Source: Chelydra serpentina (taxonomy: Eukaryota; Chordata; Testudines; Chelydridae). Taken from it: 64,000 bases of DNA. Of this stretch, positions 47,736-60,160 are shown in pieces; position 1 is the first letter of the stretch, and every line of letters begins with the position of its first letter. Below the pieces are notes generated by a model. That model made no database searches. It was not told the origin of the DNA and saw nothing but the letters and a program-made list of their open reading frames with translations. Where the stretch lies: NCBI GenBank assembly GCA_037349315.1, contig JBAIAC010000018.1, positions 4,154,001 through 4,218,000 of the forward strand, written 5' to 3'. The translations under genes and the position numbers were made by a program.

Positions 47736-49689
47736 AGTCTGTACTTTCCAGCAAGGAGCTATGTCTTCCTCTGCACTGTATCTTTTTTCTGCCGGTAGCT
47801 TTGCCATTTGCTAACTCTATTGTATGTCTTAGTTCACAACCTGAAGGCCTTTCCTGTGGCTGTTCCCGTTCTAGGAATTTCACAGATAAATCACTGATTG
47901 TATGCCACACCATTAAGTAAACCATATTGTTTTCAACTTGCATTTTTAATAGTACCCAAAAGGTAAATAAAAGAGAAGTTGAAGAAAGCTTGATGCCTTG
48001 CAATTGTTGTTCTTTTTACTGAAAAAATCTGTAGCGTTAAAGACTGTGAGAGAGAGAACAGTGAATTATGTTATATATCACATGTAGTTTAGCAGTGTGA
48101 AAAGAGGCACTGCAAAGCGCTGTAGCGATAGAGTGGGACTACAGTATAGCTTTTCATACACACACACACATCAGAGGCAGCTTTTAACCATCTGGAAATG
48201 ATAATGAATACTGTATTGGTCAGAAACCTTTTTTTAAAAAAATTCCGGGGTTTTCTTTTTCTTTCACCTTTTTACTGTCATATGCTCTGTATTCTGAGTC
48301 TAGCTTTGTGCCTGGCTGGAATAATACTGCTTGCTAGCTTACAATCAAAGAGAGTACTGAGAAAAACAGCTGAGCTGTATTAGGCAATCACCGTCTGGAC
48401 TACATTTCTTAACTGCTGAATAACACATCACAGGTGCAGGATTAGCCCAGCATACGGGGCTGTGTTTTGTTAGTGGAGCCCCCCAACAGCTCTGTGCCTC
48501 CTCACATGACTCTCATCCAGGGGAATCTGGCATTGATATAACAAGCGTATGGAAATTGAATGGAAGCAGAAGGGTCAGCTTTTTCTCTTTCTTACAAAGC
48601 TCTTTTAAAAAAAAAAAGAATTGTTTCAGCTGAATTCGAAAGAGGTTTTCAGAGTTTGGCCGCTTTTTGAAAAAAGGGGAAAAGTTCAGTGGTTTTTGAC
48701 AAAAGGTCAAACATGGAAACACATGATTAGAGAATGCAGCTTAGTTTAAGTGGCGTGTAGATGCAGAGCTATCCCATGGGGCAAAGGGTAGACAGGTACT
48801 TATTATACATGTATTCTTACAACTTTCTCTGTAGTTCCTCTGTGAACTTTCCTAATGAGAATTATATCGATAAGATCTTAAATATTTTAAATGCACTCTT
48901 TTCAGAATCCAAATCTGTTAGTTCTGTGGTGAAGTATTTCTGAGAGTTCAAATGACCTTAATTTTGAATTTTAGTGTATTGTTTTAGGATATATGTCAGA
49001 CCACTAAGAATTCATAAACATTCAGTAACTAGATTATCCATTCACGATTTCATTAGCACTATTTATGAAAAGGGAGAGAGATCAATTTAAAGAAAGAATA
49101 TTGTAAAAATCACAGAAAGTTATGCCTTTCACATTCTGGTACAGAAGAGTCCAGGTGAGAGAGATTTTTAGAAGACATCAGAACTGGACCTCAGGTTGGC
49201 AAAAAAATGAAGTATTTTTGTCTTTGTTCCTCAAAAACTTGCTTTTTCATTCATCTCTTTCTGTAAATTTAAAAACCTTTTTTACATGAAAGGATTTATT
49301 AATAGTAATTATTAACTGTTGAAGTGCCATGGTATTTTGTATTTTGTTGATCCTTTATAGTGTTTGGAATTGTTATATGTAGCCATGGTAACAGGTGAAT
49401 TTAACAATGGTTTCTATTTTGAAGGAACAATATCATTGTAATGTATGTGAGGAGAAGGGGATATGTCTGGAAAATAAAATATTACCTAACTTGTTTCATA
49501 ATAATACTATACATTATTTAAACTTTAGATAATTTTGCACATTTATTTATTTTTTCTCCCTGTAAACTGTTTTTCTTTTGTATTTCTGTTTGGCTGGATA
49601 ATGAAAATAGACCAGTCTTATAACTTTTGTTTATGATCTTTTTTAAGTAGTAGTACTAAGTATAGGAAACTATTACTCAAAACTTACAA
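47736..49689. other. Intron sequence, nothing recognised
   Basis: No gene or clear repeat. A short (CA)n run lies at about 48159-48170. Confidence 0.5.
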
Positions 49690-49860
49690 ATTGCTTTTTA
49701 TCCATAAGCCTCAAAGTGCTTACAAAGATTAAGTAAGACTTCTTTATTCACATGTTCCAGATATGGAAACTGAGGGACAGAGTGCTCTTAGTTACCCAGT
49801 GAGTCAGTGGCAGAGATGAGTTGAACACACATCTGCTAACTTTCAATTAAGTGTTTTGAT
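49690..49860 (-). mobile_element. MIR-type SINE, diverged
   Basis: The order AGATATGGAAACTGAGGGAC, AGAGTGCTC, GTGAGTCAGTGGCAGAGAT, then GTTGAACACACATCTGCTAA fits a reversed MIR. Confidence 0.55.
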
Positions 49861-51245
49861 CAATGAAATAGTGAGGCTGATCTGAGTGTGCTATGCACAC
49901 CTTGACTCTGATATTCTGCTCTCTTCCAATATGTGTAAAGATGCAAGATGTGCATAGAACACTGAAAACAAGTGTTATTTCATAAAATTTCAAAGTATGA
50001 CTCTTAGTAGGAATTGATTAAAACCAAAGTGAAAAAGACCAGGCTATTTTAATTTTTTTAATGAAGCGAGAGACTAAATTGATATCCGTGAAAGATCTGC
50101 GCATGTAAATACAGCAGAATGGGGAGTCAACGTGAACATAGAACATTGAGACCTAACTTTTGCTGCACAGTCCTAGAATTTTCTGTTGCACAAAGTCAAG
50201 CAGGCATCTATCGAGATTTGTAGAGTTTCATTGTGTCTAGACAGATTTTTGATTAGAAGTTTTGAGTCCCTGCGTAACTTGCTTTCTTTTTCTTAATATC
50301 AGGGGGTGAAAATGCTGCTATACTGTATACCGCAAAAGACTTGCTTGCATTAGTTTAAAAAAAAATCTGGGAAGCAGACAGTTGAAACAGCATCTTCCTC
50401 TGAATAAAGCCAGAACCCAAACCATGGCAGTCTGCCAGAAGGGCCAGTTGATTCCTTGGTGTTATTGTCAGAAGATGCAGGGCTGTGAATGTGCTTCCAC
50501 TCCAGCATAGCCGAACTGAACAGATGCACTATGGTTTTCAAACACAGAAATGCTTTTAGGCTGCTCAAATACTTCTAGCAAATTATACCCCTGCTGTCTG
50601 TGGTCAAAATTGATTACAGTTGTTTCATGTGTGCAATTAATTTTGGTGTGTAATAGAGCAGCTTTCCCCAGAGTGGAAACATGATGTGTAGTAGCTTCCT
50701 GTCAAACGGAGTAAGTCGGTGACACTTGCTCTTGAATTCACCCATCTTTTCAGCCAGAGATACGTTTTGTACCTCAGCACTCACTGACTACTTAAAGATT
50801 CTTTTCCTTGCTTTGTTGTTTCCACACCTTCAGTTCAGAGGATGGTTATAGTAGGAGGTAAGAGAATGAGACTTTTATTGCATGTCAAAAAGCAGCATCC
50901 CTGTTCAGCGTGTGTGTGGTTAGCCCAACATGAGCTGCAGTCAGTTCAATTCACTCCCTATTTTGGCAGCTAAACAGTACACGAATTTATACTGTTAGTT
51001 ATTCAGTTACTTAAAACACCGACTTGCTAGTTGGCCTGGTGACTTGGCAGGGTGGCGTTTGCCGCAGAGAAGTTAAAATTCTTGCAGATGGTTGAACAGC
51101 TAATTCAGTAACATGGAAGTTTCAGCACGTCACTAAAGTCCGTGAGATTTTGGGGCGTTGGGTATCACTTTCCCATCAAATAACTCATCACATTGTGTTG
51201 GTGTTCTCTGGAGAGATGAACTGATCCACCCTTCCAACTCACGCC
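49861..51245. other. Intron sequence, nothing recognised
   Basis: No gene or clear repeat. Confidence 0.5.
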
Positions 51246-51846
51246 ATGTACACTTCCAGCTTAAATCGGTACAAGTTATGTCGCTCAGGGGTGGGAGTAA
51301 GCCACTCCACCGCTCCCAGTGTGACATAAGTTCCAGAAATCCCAAACTCAAATCACCACGAGGGCCACATGAGAACTAGTAAATTGGCCCGAGGGCCGCA
51401 TCACTGAAACCTTTTCATACAATGATACAAAAGTATAGTCAAAAATGAAAAAAATGAAGAGTAATCTAGTATTCTATTGAAAGTCAATGTATTAACTTTT
51501 TAAAAACTGTAATGCAAAGAGGGGTTTTAATAAAATATAAACACTCAGTAATGTTTGGAGCTTGGCTGCCAGTGGAATTGGCGCTTATGGCGGGCCGCAG
51601 GAAATAACTCCGCGGGCCGCATGTGGCCCATGGGCCGCGTGTTTGAGACCCCTGAGTTAAACCGAGCTAAGTGCTGGTGTGGACAGTGCTTCTCCTGCCG
51701 ACATAGCTACCACTGCTCGCGCGGCCCGGAGTAATTAAGTCGACGGGCGAGCGCTCTCCCGTCAGCTTAGAGTGTCTGCACTACCAGCGCTACAGAGGCA
51801 CAGCTGCATCGGTGCAGCTGCGTCCCCATACGCTCTGTAGTGTACC
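51246..51846. mobile_element. MITE, interrupted by a hAT
   Basis: The left part contains TTATGTCGCTCAGGGGTG. The right part (from 51655) contains GCCGACATAGCTACC, GGGCGAGCGCTCTCCCGTCA and the end CTGTAGTGTAC. It is related to the pair at 61408-61960 in reverse. A TACACT/AGTGTA motif occurs at the two ends. The hAT at 51333-51654 sits in the middle. Confidence 0.6.
51333..51654. mobile_element. hAT element inserted in a MITE
   Basis: The right end is TGTTTGAGACCCCTG, and the left has the partial inverted match AATCCCAAACTCAAATC. The interior has the pattern GGGCCACATGAG near the left and GGCCGCATGTGGCCC near the right. The right flank AGTTAAAC is the continuation of the MITE; of the expected left copy only AGTT remains. 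Confidence 0.7.
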
Positions 51847-52850
51847 TGTTGCCTCAGTCACCAAGGGAGGGGCAGTGAAAATGCTGGCGAATAGGGGGTT
51901 GTGGAAAGATTCAGGATGCATTAATCAGAGAGCCAAATTTCAGAAATGTCCTGTACATTTGTAATGTCAAGTGTATGTGTATAATCACTTGCCTGCACAG
52001 AGGACACAATGTGTATCAACTTAAGGTAGCGTGTATTTAAATTCTGCATGCAAGAATTTCGCAGCCGGCTTCGGATTCATTTGAAAATATGTCCTCAGGA
52101 GAGGTGAGATGAAACAACTCACGTCATGGAACTGAAAAAGAAATGTATCAAATATACATCTGGTTCAAAAAGGCCTTGTTATTCTGCGGTGCAGTCTCAA
52201 CTGATACTGTATTTTAGTTCTAGCCATGAACAGCTAAAACAAAATTAGTTGAGGGCAGTGCCACTTATGAATGATGTTGGCTCAGTGTTTTGTAAGCTTG
52301 GCACATACATGTCGTAATTATATTTTCATATGCAGATATAGTCTCTGCTTTTTCGGGAAAAAATCCAGATGATATTTTGATTTTGTGGTTAGTATTTTCT
52401 CCTGAATACTAGTGAGATGGTCCTGGATCACTTTTTAATTGGAATAGGGAAGAGGAGCTATGATGATTTATCAGTTAGTATGTAACAAGAGTAGACGTTC
52501 AAGGTCCTGTATTACTTTTACTCTCAAATGTCATTGTCTTAACGCCTTTGCCAATTGGTATATCATCGTCTGAAATGATAATCAGTAAAATGCTGTGATG
52601 TGCTTGTTGCAATCTTTGATGTTTCCTTACGATCAAATATCAAAGCATAGTTTAGTAGCAAGAGCATCGGGTTGCATTGTTTCTTGTCTATATTTTCTTC
52701 GCTTGCTGGTGTTCAGAACAGTTTTCAGGACTCTGCTTGCAGTGATATTTATTTAATCTGGAGATAATGGCATTCAGAATTTGCCTTGTGACCCTGCCAA
52801 CCCACCGGGAAAGGCATCAGGAATTGCAGCTTGAAAATAGAAATAACTAC
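51847..52850. other. Intron sequence, nothing recognised
   Basis: No gene or clear repeat. Confidence 0.5.
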
Positions 52851-53449
52851 AGCTTCTTCTTCAAGTGATGGTCTCTAGGGCTATTTCACTGTGGGTACAC
52901 ATGCGCTCCATGCTACTGAGATCGAAAGACTTTTGCTAGCAGTGTCCATAGGTCTGTGCCTGCGCCCTTCTCCTCCTCTTGCTCCGAACTGAGGGCTAAG
53001 GGGCGTTGGAGGCTGCGTCTCCAGTTCTTTTCTAGTGCCCATGGTCTGAGACGGTGGCTTTCCATGTCTGCAGCATTTGCTACCTTCTTAAACATTTTAC
53101 ATGTAAAGAATTGTGAATAGTCCCTTTTTTGCTACTTTTTAGATAGTTTTAGATAGTTTCTTGGTATTTAGCTAGTCAGGATAAGTTTGGGGCTTGAGGG
53201 TCCATCCCCTCACCCCATACAGTGTGACTTGTGTGCCCAAGATCCTGGGATTCAAAGAACTCTCTCTCTCCTGTACCCTGGCCTTCCCGGTCAGCAGCAA
53301 CTACCTAAAGTGTCTCTATTGCCTCAGGGAAACTAACATCTGCTCTTAGTGCAACATTTGTTGATCCTTCGCTAGCAGAACTCACCAAGCCAGTGACTAT
53401 AGCCTCCAAAGATTTCTTGTGGATGGTGCCTCTAGAAGAGCAGCCAAGC
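52851..53449 (+). mobile_element. DIRS-like retrotransposon, 5' part
   Basis: Starts AGCTTCTTCTTCAAGTGATG, a reptile retrotransposon start I recall from families with a downstream tyrosine recombinase. No intact frame is seen. It is separated from the downstream part by another repeat. Family is inferred from the downstream part. Confidence 0.42.
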
Positions 53450-54052
53450 TAGGCTGACTGGGGAAGCAGCCACAGCTGTGGCCAGCTCAATTAGGGCCCA
53501 GCTGGCCCTGATGAGAGGGTTGGGGGCCAGGAGCTGAAGGAGTCTCACTCTAGCCCTGGAGTGGGAAGGGCTAGCTGCTGGGGAACAAGGTACCTGAAGT
53601 AGAGCAGTGCTGGGGAATGGGGCAAAGGGAGCTGGGGAGCTCCAGCATGGTAAACCCCCAGACTGCAGGCCTTTGCTAAAGGCCAAAAGGTACTGGGGCT
53701 GCAGAGGGCAGCCCGGGGATAGGCAAAGGCAGCAGGTCCTACCCCATTGCCAATGATGAGTAGCCATTACAGACTGCAGTCTGCCCCAGTGAGCGGGGGC
53801 TAGATGATGACTGGCAGTAGCCACTGAGGCAAGGTGGGTTTAGAGGGTTGGGGGTTCCCCTGGGAGGGGAGACCCAGAGCAAGGGGGTACTGCTGAGGCA
53901 AAACCCTGAGGTAAAAAGCACTGGGGTTCAGGAGGCACATGGGGTCTGAGGCAGGCAAGACACCGGCTACCAGGAGGCGCTCCGAGGCTGAAGAGCTAAT
54001 TCCCAAGACGACCAGCAGGAGGCGCTGCACCAGTGAGTCGCCGCTTTGCTAC
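53450..54052. repeat. Unclassified repeat inside the DIRS-like element
   Basis: A G-rich 600-bp unit with CAGTCTGCCCCAGTGAGCGG, GGGGTTCCCCTGGGAGGGGA and the end GCGCTGCACCAGTGAGTCG. I recognise it as a common turtle repeat but cannot name its class. The 130-codon minus-strand frame in it has no domain. Clear target duplications were not found. Confidence 0.45.
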
Positions 54053-55494
54053 AGTGCCCCATTCTGACTTGGTTGGGCAGGCACTCCTGTACGATGGACA
54101 GAGGCACCGAGATGCATGCTTCCGAGCATGGTGACTTTTGATTCTGGGGATGATAGGAGTAGAGCTGAAGAGTCCTCCACATGGGAACATCAAGAGGGTA
54201 GAAAACATTTTCATAAGAGATGAAAGAAATCCCCCACCTGGTCCACCTCCAAGAAGAAGACCTCTTTCCTGACACCGTCAAAGTCAGGTAAGAGACTGCA
54301 CCCTGGAACAGGAAGCTCATGAGCACACAAGGGGCACGGTACCAATCTTTGAGCTCCGAAAAGCAAAAGTACTCCAAGACCAACACCATCTGCATAAGTT
54401 GGACCATCCACGGTACCGACAAAAGAAAAGCACCGAGTGCTTCCTACATCAGTGGTATTGGCGCACTGCAATAAGGAATCATTAAGACAGAGACCTTTAA
54501 CCAAGCCAACTCCACTGCTATGGAAGGGCAGAACCTCCACACCTCGCCATGGCTGGGTAGAAATACATTGCCACTGAGGATATCCTCCTCCTCGCAGATC
54601 TGGAGTCTGTCATCCTCTTGGATCCAGTCCTCACAAGAGAGATCATAACACCCCCAGTCCAGGGAGGATGTGAAAGAGAGAGTTACTTTCCAGTATCTTC
54701 CACTAGCCATGGCATCACAAGATTCGTGGTACCAATGGCACTGCCCATGGAACTGGAACCAACTGTTTCCTCCTTGGATGGATCTGACATTAGTGAGAGA
54801 GTATCACTACCTCTGCCAAGGCAGGAGGTTTGCCCAGATACAGGCTCCAGAGTCTGTTGGATTCTCTCCCATTTTTATAAGACAACATACCCGTCTTGGT
54901 ACCAGTGGTACCCTATGCTATGCGGGCTGCCTCAACCATTACTCAGCCTTTCTGACTTGCATTATTGGGGACCTTTGTACCTGTAGATGTGTTATCCTGA
55001 GTTGGTACAATCCCATTGAATAGAGCAACCAATCTGGCTTCCCTCCACCTGACAACCTGGAATTTGGATAGGCATCGAATCCAGAAAGGACGTGTTCAGA
55101 ATTGGCTCAGGCCATTCTTAACAATAGTAGGAGCCTACTAGAAAGTGCTAGGTGGAAAAGGTTCTTGGTCTTGTGTCAGCATCTCCAGAAAACCCAGAGG
55201 ACTCTACCTTCCCCCACCAGATTGGAATATTTTCTTTCCTTAAGGAGTTCAGGTCTTTTCTTTAGCTCCCTATGGGTACACTTAGTGGCTATAAGTGCCT
55301 GTCATCCTCCAACTGGCAACCACTCTATCTTCCTATGACTATTGTTTTTCTGGAAGGTGTGGTCAGAACCTTCCTTTCTGTTACAAAGCCTACTTCATCA
55401 TAGGACCTCAGTCTGGTTCTCTCAGGATTAATAAGGCCTCCATTCAAATCCTGGTGTCATGCTCTTTAACCCACTTATCTATGAATGTTGCTGT
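54053..55494 (+). mobile_element. DIRS-like retrotransposon, tyrosine-recombinase remnant
   Basis: Between 55102 and about 55470 the plus strand reads ILNNSRSLLESARWKRFLV, then VHLVAISACHPPTG, then FLEGVVRTF and DLSLVLSGLIRPPF. This is the order of the tyrosine recombinase of DIRS-type retrotransposons in vertebrates: an N-terminal W-x-R-F segment, the AAISACH segment, and the region after. Stops and frameshifts break it. The upstream part has longer frames (up to 122 codons) without recognisable domain. A G run follows at 55496-55510. Confidence 0.55.
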
Positions 55495-55647
55495 TGGGGG
55501 TGGGGGGGGGCCTTATGGTTGATGCATCGTACAAGACAAAGTAGTGGTCTGTGATGCGCTTGGTGAAGTTTGGGGGATTGTTTGAAGGCCAGAAGAGGGG
55601 AGTTCAAACTTCAGATAAGATTTCTTTCAGGATGGAATTTCCATCAA

Positions 55648-56437
55648 GCATGGGTTGTAATTGTTTGATGATACCCTATATGGAAGCTCCCCTCCCAGGA
55701 CATACCAACTCAAAGTAGCACCATGCACTTCCAGAATAACAATGCAAAACCTACAGAGACATCTCCACTGCTACAATGATGAATACACCCCAACATGCCT
55801 TTCAAGATCCATGGGTCCTACAGATGCCTATCACAACGTGTGGTGTACCTCATCCAGTGCATCGAATGCCCCAACAACAACTATGTGGGCGAAACCAGAC
55901 AAATTACAATGTTCTCAGATAAACTCACAGAAAAATGATAAAAGACAAAACACCTGATCACCCATGGGCGAACACTTCATAAAGCAATCATTCCATATCT
56001 GACCTTTCAGTCCTCATCCTCAGAGGAACCTGCATAACATCTACCAAAGCCAAGTCTGGGAATTTAAATTCGTAACCCTGCTGGACCTTAAAAGCCATAG
56101 ACATCACAGAGATGCTAGTTTTCTGCCTAATTACAACAATTTGTAACGTACCTTGCTGCCTACTAACCTTCTTTTGTCCTATGACTGAAGAGGTGTTAAA
56201 TGCCACTTCATCTTAAGTGATTTTCTACAACATGTGTAAATATCTTATGATTAACAATCTGTCCCACCTTGTATTTAGCTGTGACACTCTGGTTACCTTC
56301 TCCATATTTGAGGAAGAGCTCTGTGCAGCTCGAAAGCTTGTCCCTGCCACCAATAGAAGCTGGGCCAATAAAAGATATTACCTCACCCCCCTTTGTATGT
56401 CTCATACCCAGGAACCAACACAGCTACAACACCACAA
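55648..56437 (+). mobile_element. Penelope-like element, 3' part with GIY-YIG relic
   Basis: At 55837-55893 the plus strand encodes RVVYLIQCIECPNNNYVGET, the start of a GIY-YIG endonuclease domain (YLI, a C-x2-C pair, then YVGET) as in Penelope-like retroelements. The frame is broken soon afterwards. Downstream, 56281-56437 is the tail with CTCGAAAGCTTGTCCC, CCAATAAAAGATATTACCTC and the end ACACAGCTACAACACCAC. At 56309-56335 it keeps a decayed hammerhead-like pattern. A minus-strand copy of the tail lies at 62864-62975. Penelope-like elements are rarely full length in reptiles, and this copy is inactive. Confidence 0.72.
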
Positions 56438-59400
56438 ACAATATTTGTGTCATGACTTTTTTTGATAAAATTTGATCTATGCAAACAGAAAGAAATCCAA
56501 AATTGATGACTTCAGTGGGAATTTTGCCTGAGTAAGGACTGCAAGAACTTGTGAACAGCACAGCCAAATAAGCCTAGAAAACAAAATGTCATACAGCATA
56601 ATCCCAAACATATTATATTTCCACTGACAATCCAACATATCAATATTCCCTCAGATATATACCAAATTAAATTAATTGTCTAGTAAAATGCATTACAACC
56701 TTAACTTTGGTCTTCGTAATACTGCATCATATTATTGAAAAGGGAGGATTATTTTTCTTCATACCAAATTTAATTTACTCCATTTTTTAATAAAAATGTG
56801 CGGTACTTAACGTGACCTTCTTTCAGTTTTTTGGCAACAGTGAGAATAGGATGATGGAAGCCTGTTCGTCATTCTGTTTTTCTTCTTCGGTATATGATCA
56901 TCACCAATAAAATCTCATCAGCAGTACTGTGATTTTACTCTTACCTCTTTTTATGCAGTATATCAGGCTGTGTTAAGGCATACTTTATTACAACTTCCTT
57001 TAAGAGCTGCATTGTCATAGCTGATTATTGGCCAAAAAAAAAAAAAAATCATGTGGAAATTCTTATATCTGGTGACTGTAAAGTACAGTGAGTTAGCAGT
57101 TAACAACTTCCCTTTCCCATAAAACAATCATTTCAGTGCTGTAATTTTGGCCTGTACATATATAATCATTATGCAGTGCATGTAGTATGGGTGTTATGTG
57201 ATTTTTCATATTTTAATACAAGTAGACATTTTATAACAATGACGTTGAAAAGTAATTTAGTAAATGAATGGGCAACTGCAGGATTTAGAAAAGTTAGAAG
57301 TCTTGTGTTCTATTTCTTGAGACCTAAATTAATTCATTAGGTTACAGGTAGTTGCTGGATTCACTGAGAGTAGCTGTTCTAGATCAAAATTGTCTGATGT
57401 CACACTATATTGCTGTCTGCACATCAGTCTCTGCCCAGTGGATTGTCTTCCGATATTTGTGAGAAAAGGAAAGACATCAGGTTGCATTTATAGTGAAGAA
57501 GGCATTTACTTGTCTAAATTTGATAGCTTCAGAGAGATACTATGATATTTAATTGTTCCAGACCCATTATTTATGTTAGACTTAGAATATTACCATTTTG
57601 TAATTTTTGCCATTGAAAAGCTCTGGCTGGCTAGAAGATACAGCCAGAAAATGTCATGGTTGATTAAATCAGAGGCTAGTGTTTTACTCAGTATTACTAT
57701 TCATATTTTTATTTAGATTCCCTGCCCCATGAGCCAGTTGTCTGAAAATATTTGACTGGAACATTTTAAAAGTTCATTCCTTATCCACAAATAACAATGT
57801 AATATAGTCACAAAACCTGCTTTGTGACTGCTTTTGAAAGAGGACTTAGTTTAAAAATCTGTGTTCCAGTGACCCACAAAGGGAACATTTATTGATGTTA
57901 ATTTGTTACTGGATTTTAAAATATGATAAATACAAATGTAACCCTTTTAGAGAAATAGAAGCAGATCATAATGCAAATATAATTTATTTAAAAAAGAAAA
58001 TACTTAATACTAATCATAGCTATGGGAAAGCAGAGAATACATCAGATGTAGTGAATTCCTTGTGTAAATTGGTTTTAATTTCTGATTTTGCTAAGATTTT
58101 TTTTTAAAAGGCAGCTATGGGACTCTGGGGAAGCCAGGTGCATTGTGCACCAAATGCAAATGTTTTATGTTATGGATGCTTCACAGTGAGTTTTCGGTTT
58201 GACTTTCAGCAGTGCCAAGTACTCAAAGCTCTCATGGGGTTCAGTGGGATGTGAGGGTGTTGAGAGCACCTTCCAAGATCAGGCTATTAATGTATATTCC
58301 ATGTGCCTTTTAATGTACAATCTGTGGGCTTTTGTTTCTATTTCGCATGCATTACATTGGTGGTTGTATTCAAATGTTTTTCATGATGGGAATAGTGTGA
58401 TATTTTCTGCCATAGTCCGTGGAGGTGAAATTGGAATGGGAGGGCTATAATCTCCCCAAATCTCTCTAGATCAGTGGTTCTCAGGCATTTCACCATCAGG
58501 TGACACTTTTATCAAAGCTTATGAGCTCAGAACCTTTTTTCCCAGTTTGCTGAAGACTATGTTCATTTATATCACCCATTAATGAATTAGGAGAACACTA
58601 AAGCTTGAACAGCAATCGTAGTTGTTATCTGGACAGGTTTTATTGAGATGGAAAAGCTAAGCTCTGTGTGCAGAGTTTATCCAGGTGCAGAGAGATTGAC
58701 CCAGTCTGAAACCTGAAAGCGCCCTGTGAGTCCCATGAGGAGACTGGGCCTAACGGGGGAAAAGGTTGAGGGGGATAGGCCTATGCCTTTTACGCCTCTG
58801 CCATCCCATTCTATCGCTATCACCTCCTCCCGTTTCAAGTGCTGAGGCAGCTGCTTTCTCCTCTGCTTCCTCCTCAGTTTTTTCTGCCCAGCGACTCCAC
58901 ACCTGCTGGGCTCCAGTGAAGGGAGCAGAGGAGGAAAGCTAGCCTCCCTGTCCTGTCCTCAGTTGCATCACAGCTACCCAAGTGGTAAGGAACAGTCACT
59001 TCAGAGGAAACTATGCTCATTCCCCTGCAGACCTCCTGGAGGCATGAGAAGAAGTGTGTGGTTTGATCTGGAGAAACAGACCGGGAATCAAAAATAGGAA
59101 AATGCAAATGGTTTTTAAAGATTGTAAATAAAAAAGTAAGACAAGAATGGGGGTGGGGGTTATCCAGATGCTGTCTAGGTTGAGAGAGTTGGCTCTAGAT
59201 GACACTTGAAAGAGATTACAGGTGGGGGAGGAGGGAGAAAATTAAAAGTAAGAAGCTGCCAATGATGGTTTTAATGCTGAGCTAATTTTTTTGTCCTTGA
59301 GACTGAAATTCTAAGTATACGTTAGTGTTAAGTGCTGCGTGAGTAGTACTGAAAAAGAGAAAATCCTTTGAAACCCCCTCCCTCCAAAAAGACAGAGCCC

Positions 59401-60160
59401 TAAATCACCTCATGCTTGCTGCTTTGGGAAGGGATTAATAACCTCCGTAAGGCTTGGAATGGTTCATCCCAAAGTGCATTCCTACTCTATAGTTACTACA
59501 TAAAAACTGGCACTTTCTTACTTTAAGTATACACAGCGTAGTCTATTAAGTAATATTTCCTTGCTTTTGGTGACAAAAATAAGTTGTTTTTAACCGTTTT
59601 TTTTAATTGAAGAGGCAACATAAATTTGGGAGAGGGAGCTGGATTCTATTCCATCCACTCACCATCAATAAACTATTACAAAAATTACGGGAGCAAACCT
59701 TGCCCTTTGTTACAACTGTGCAATTCCACTGAAGGTAGTGGGGCTGTACAGGTACAACTGAGGGTTAAGTATGAAGACCCCTTTGCAAAGGAGATTGCAA
59801 AGGTGTAACCAAGTATGGAATTTGTCTTACAGAATCTGGTACCGGTAATGATGCACCAAAAGGGGTGGGGGCGGGGGAACGGTTTGATTCTCAGTTCCCA
59901 CTTGAGGTCGTATGGATGGCTGTTAGAAAATTTATACAATTAGCAAATTTGCTATGGAATCATTGAGGCACACTAAATATAAAATCCCACAATTACATTT
60001 TTAGAGTCATATTTCAGCTTAAAACTGCACTTCAGTCTCCAATACAAAACAGAGAACTGTCTAAAATTTTTGAGAGTAAGAAAAAAAAATTGAGACTTGT
60101 TCAGAGTCTTGCACGCCCCCCCTCCCACCTGGAAACTTACATTTCTTCTTTCTTTTGTAG
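56438..60160. other. Intron sequence before the BMPR1B exon
   Basis: No further gene. A 15-base A run is near 57033-57047. A possible truncated hAT end, CAGTGGTTCTCAGG, is at 58475-58488. Only the polypyrimidine tract and AG at 60141-60160 have a clear role. Confidence 0.55.

Larger units (their letters stand above)
58..60160 (+). other. BMPR1B: BMPR1B intron, 60.1 kb
   Basis: This is the intron between the signal-peptide exon and the first extracellular-domain exon. The donor is GTAAGA at 58 and the acceptor is a pyrimidine-rich tract (60141-60157) ending TTTTGTAG at 60160. The intron is phase 1. A length of tens of kilobases fits the known large size of the BMPR1B gene in tetrapods. I found no convincing alternative exon inside. 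The content is old unique sequence with many transposon copies, listed separately. Confidence 0.85.

Noticed and set aside
47383..47798. Several overlapping frames on both strands
   Set aside because: They are caused by internal repeats of a hAT element.
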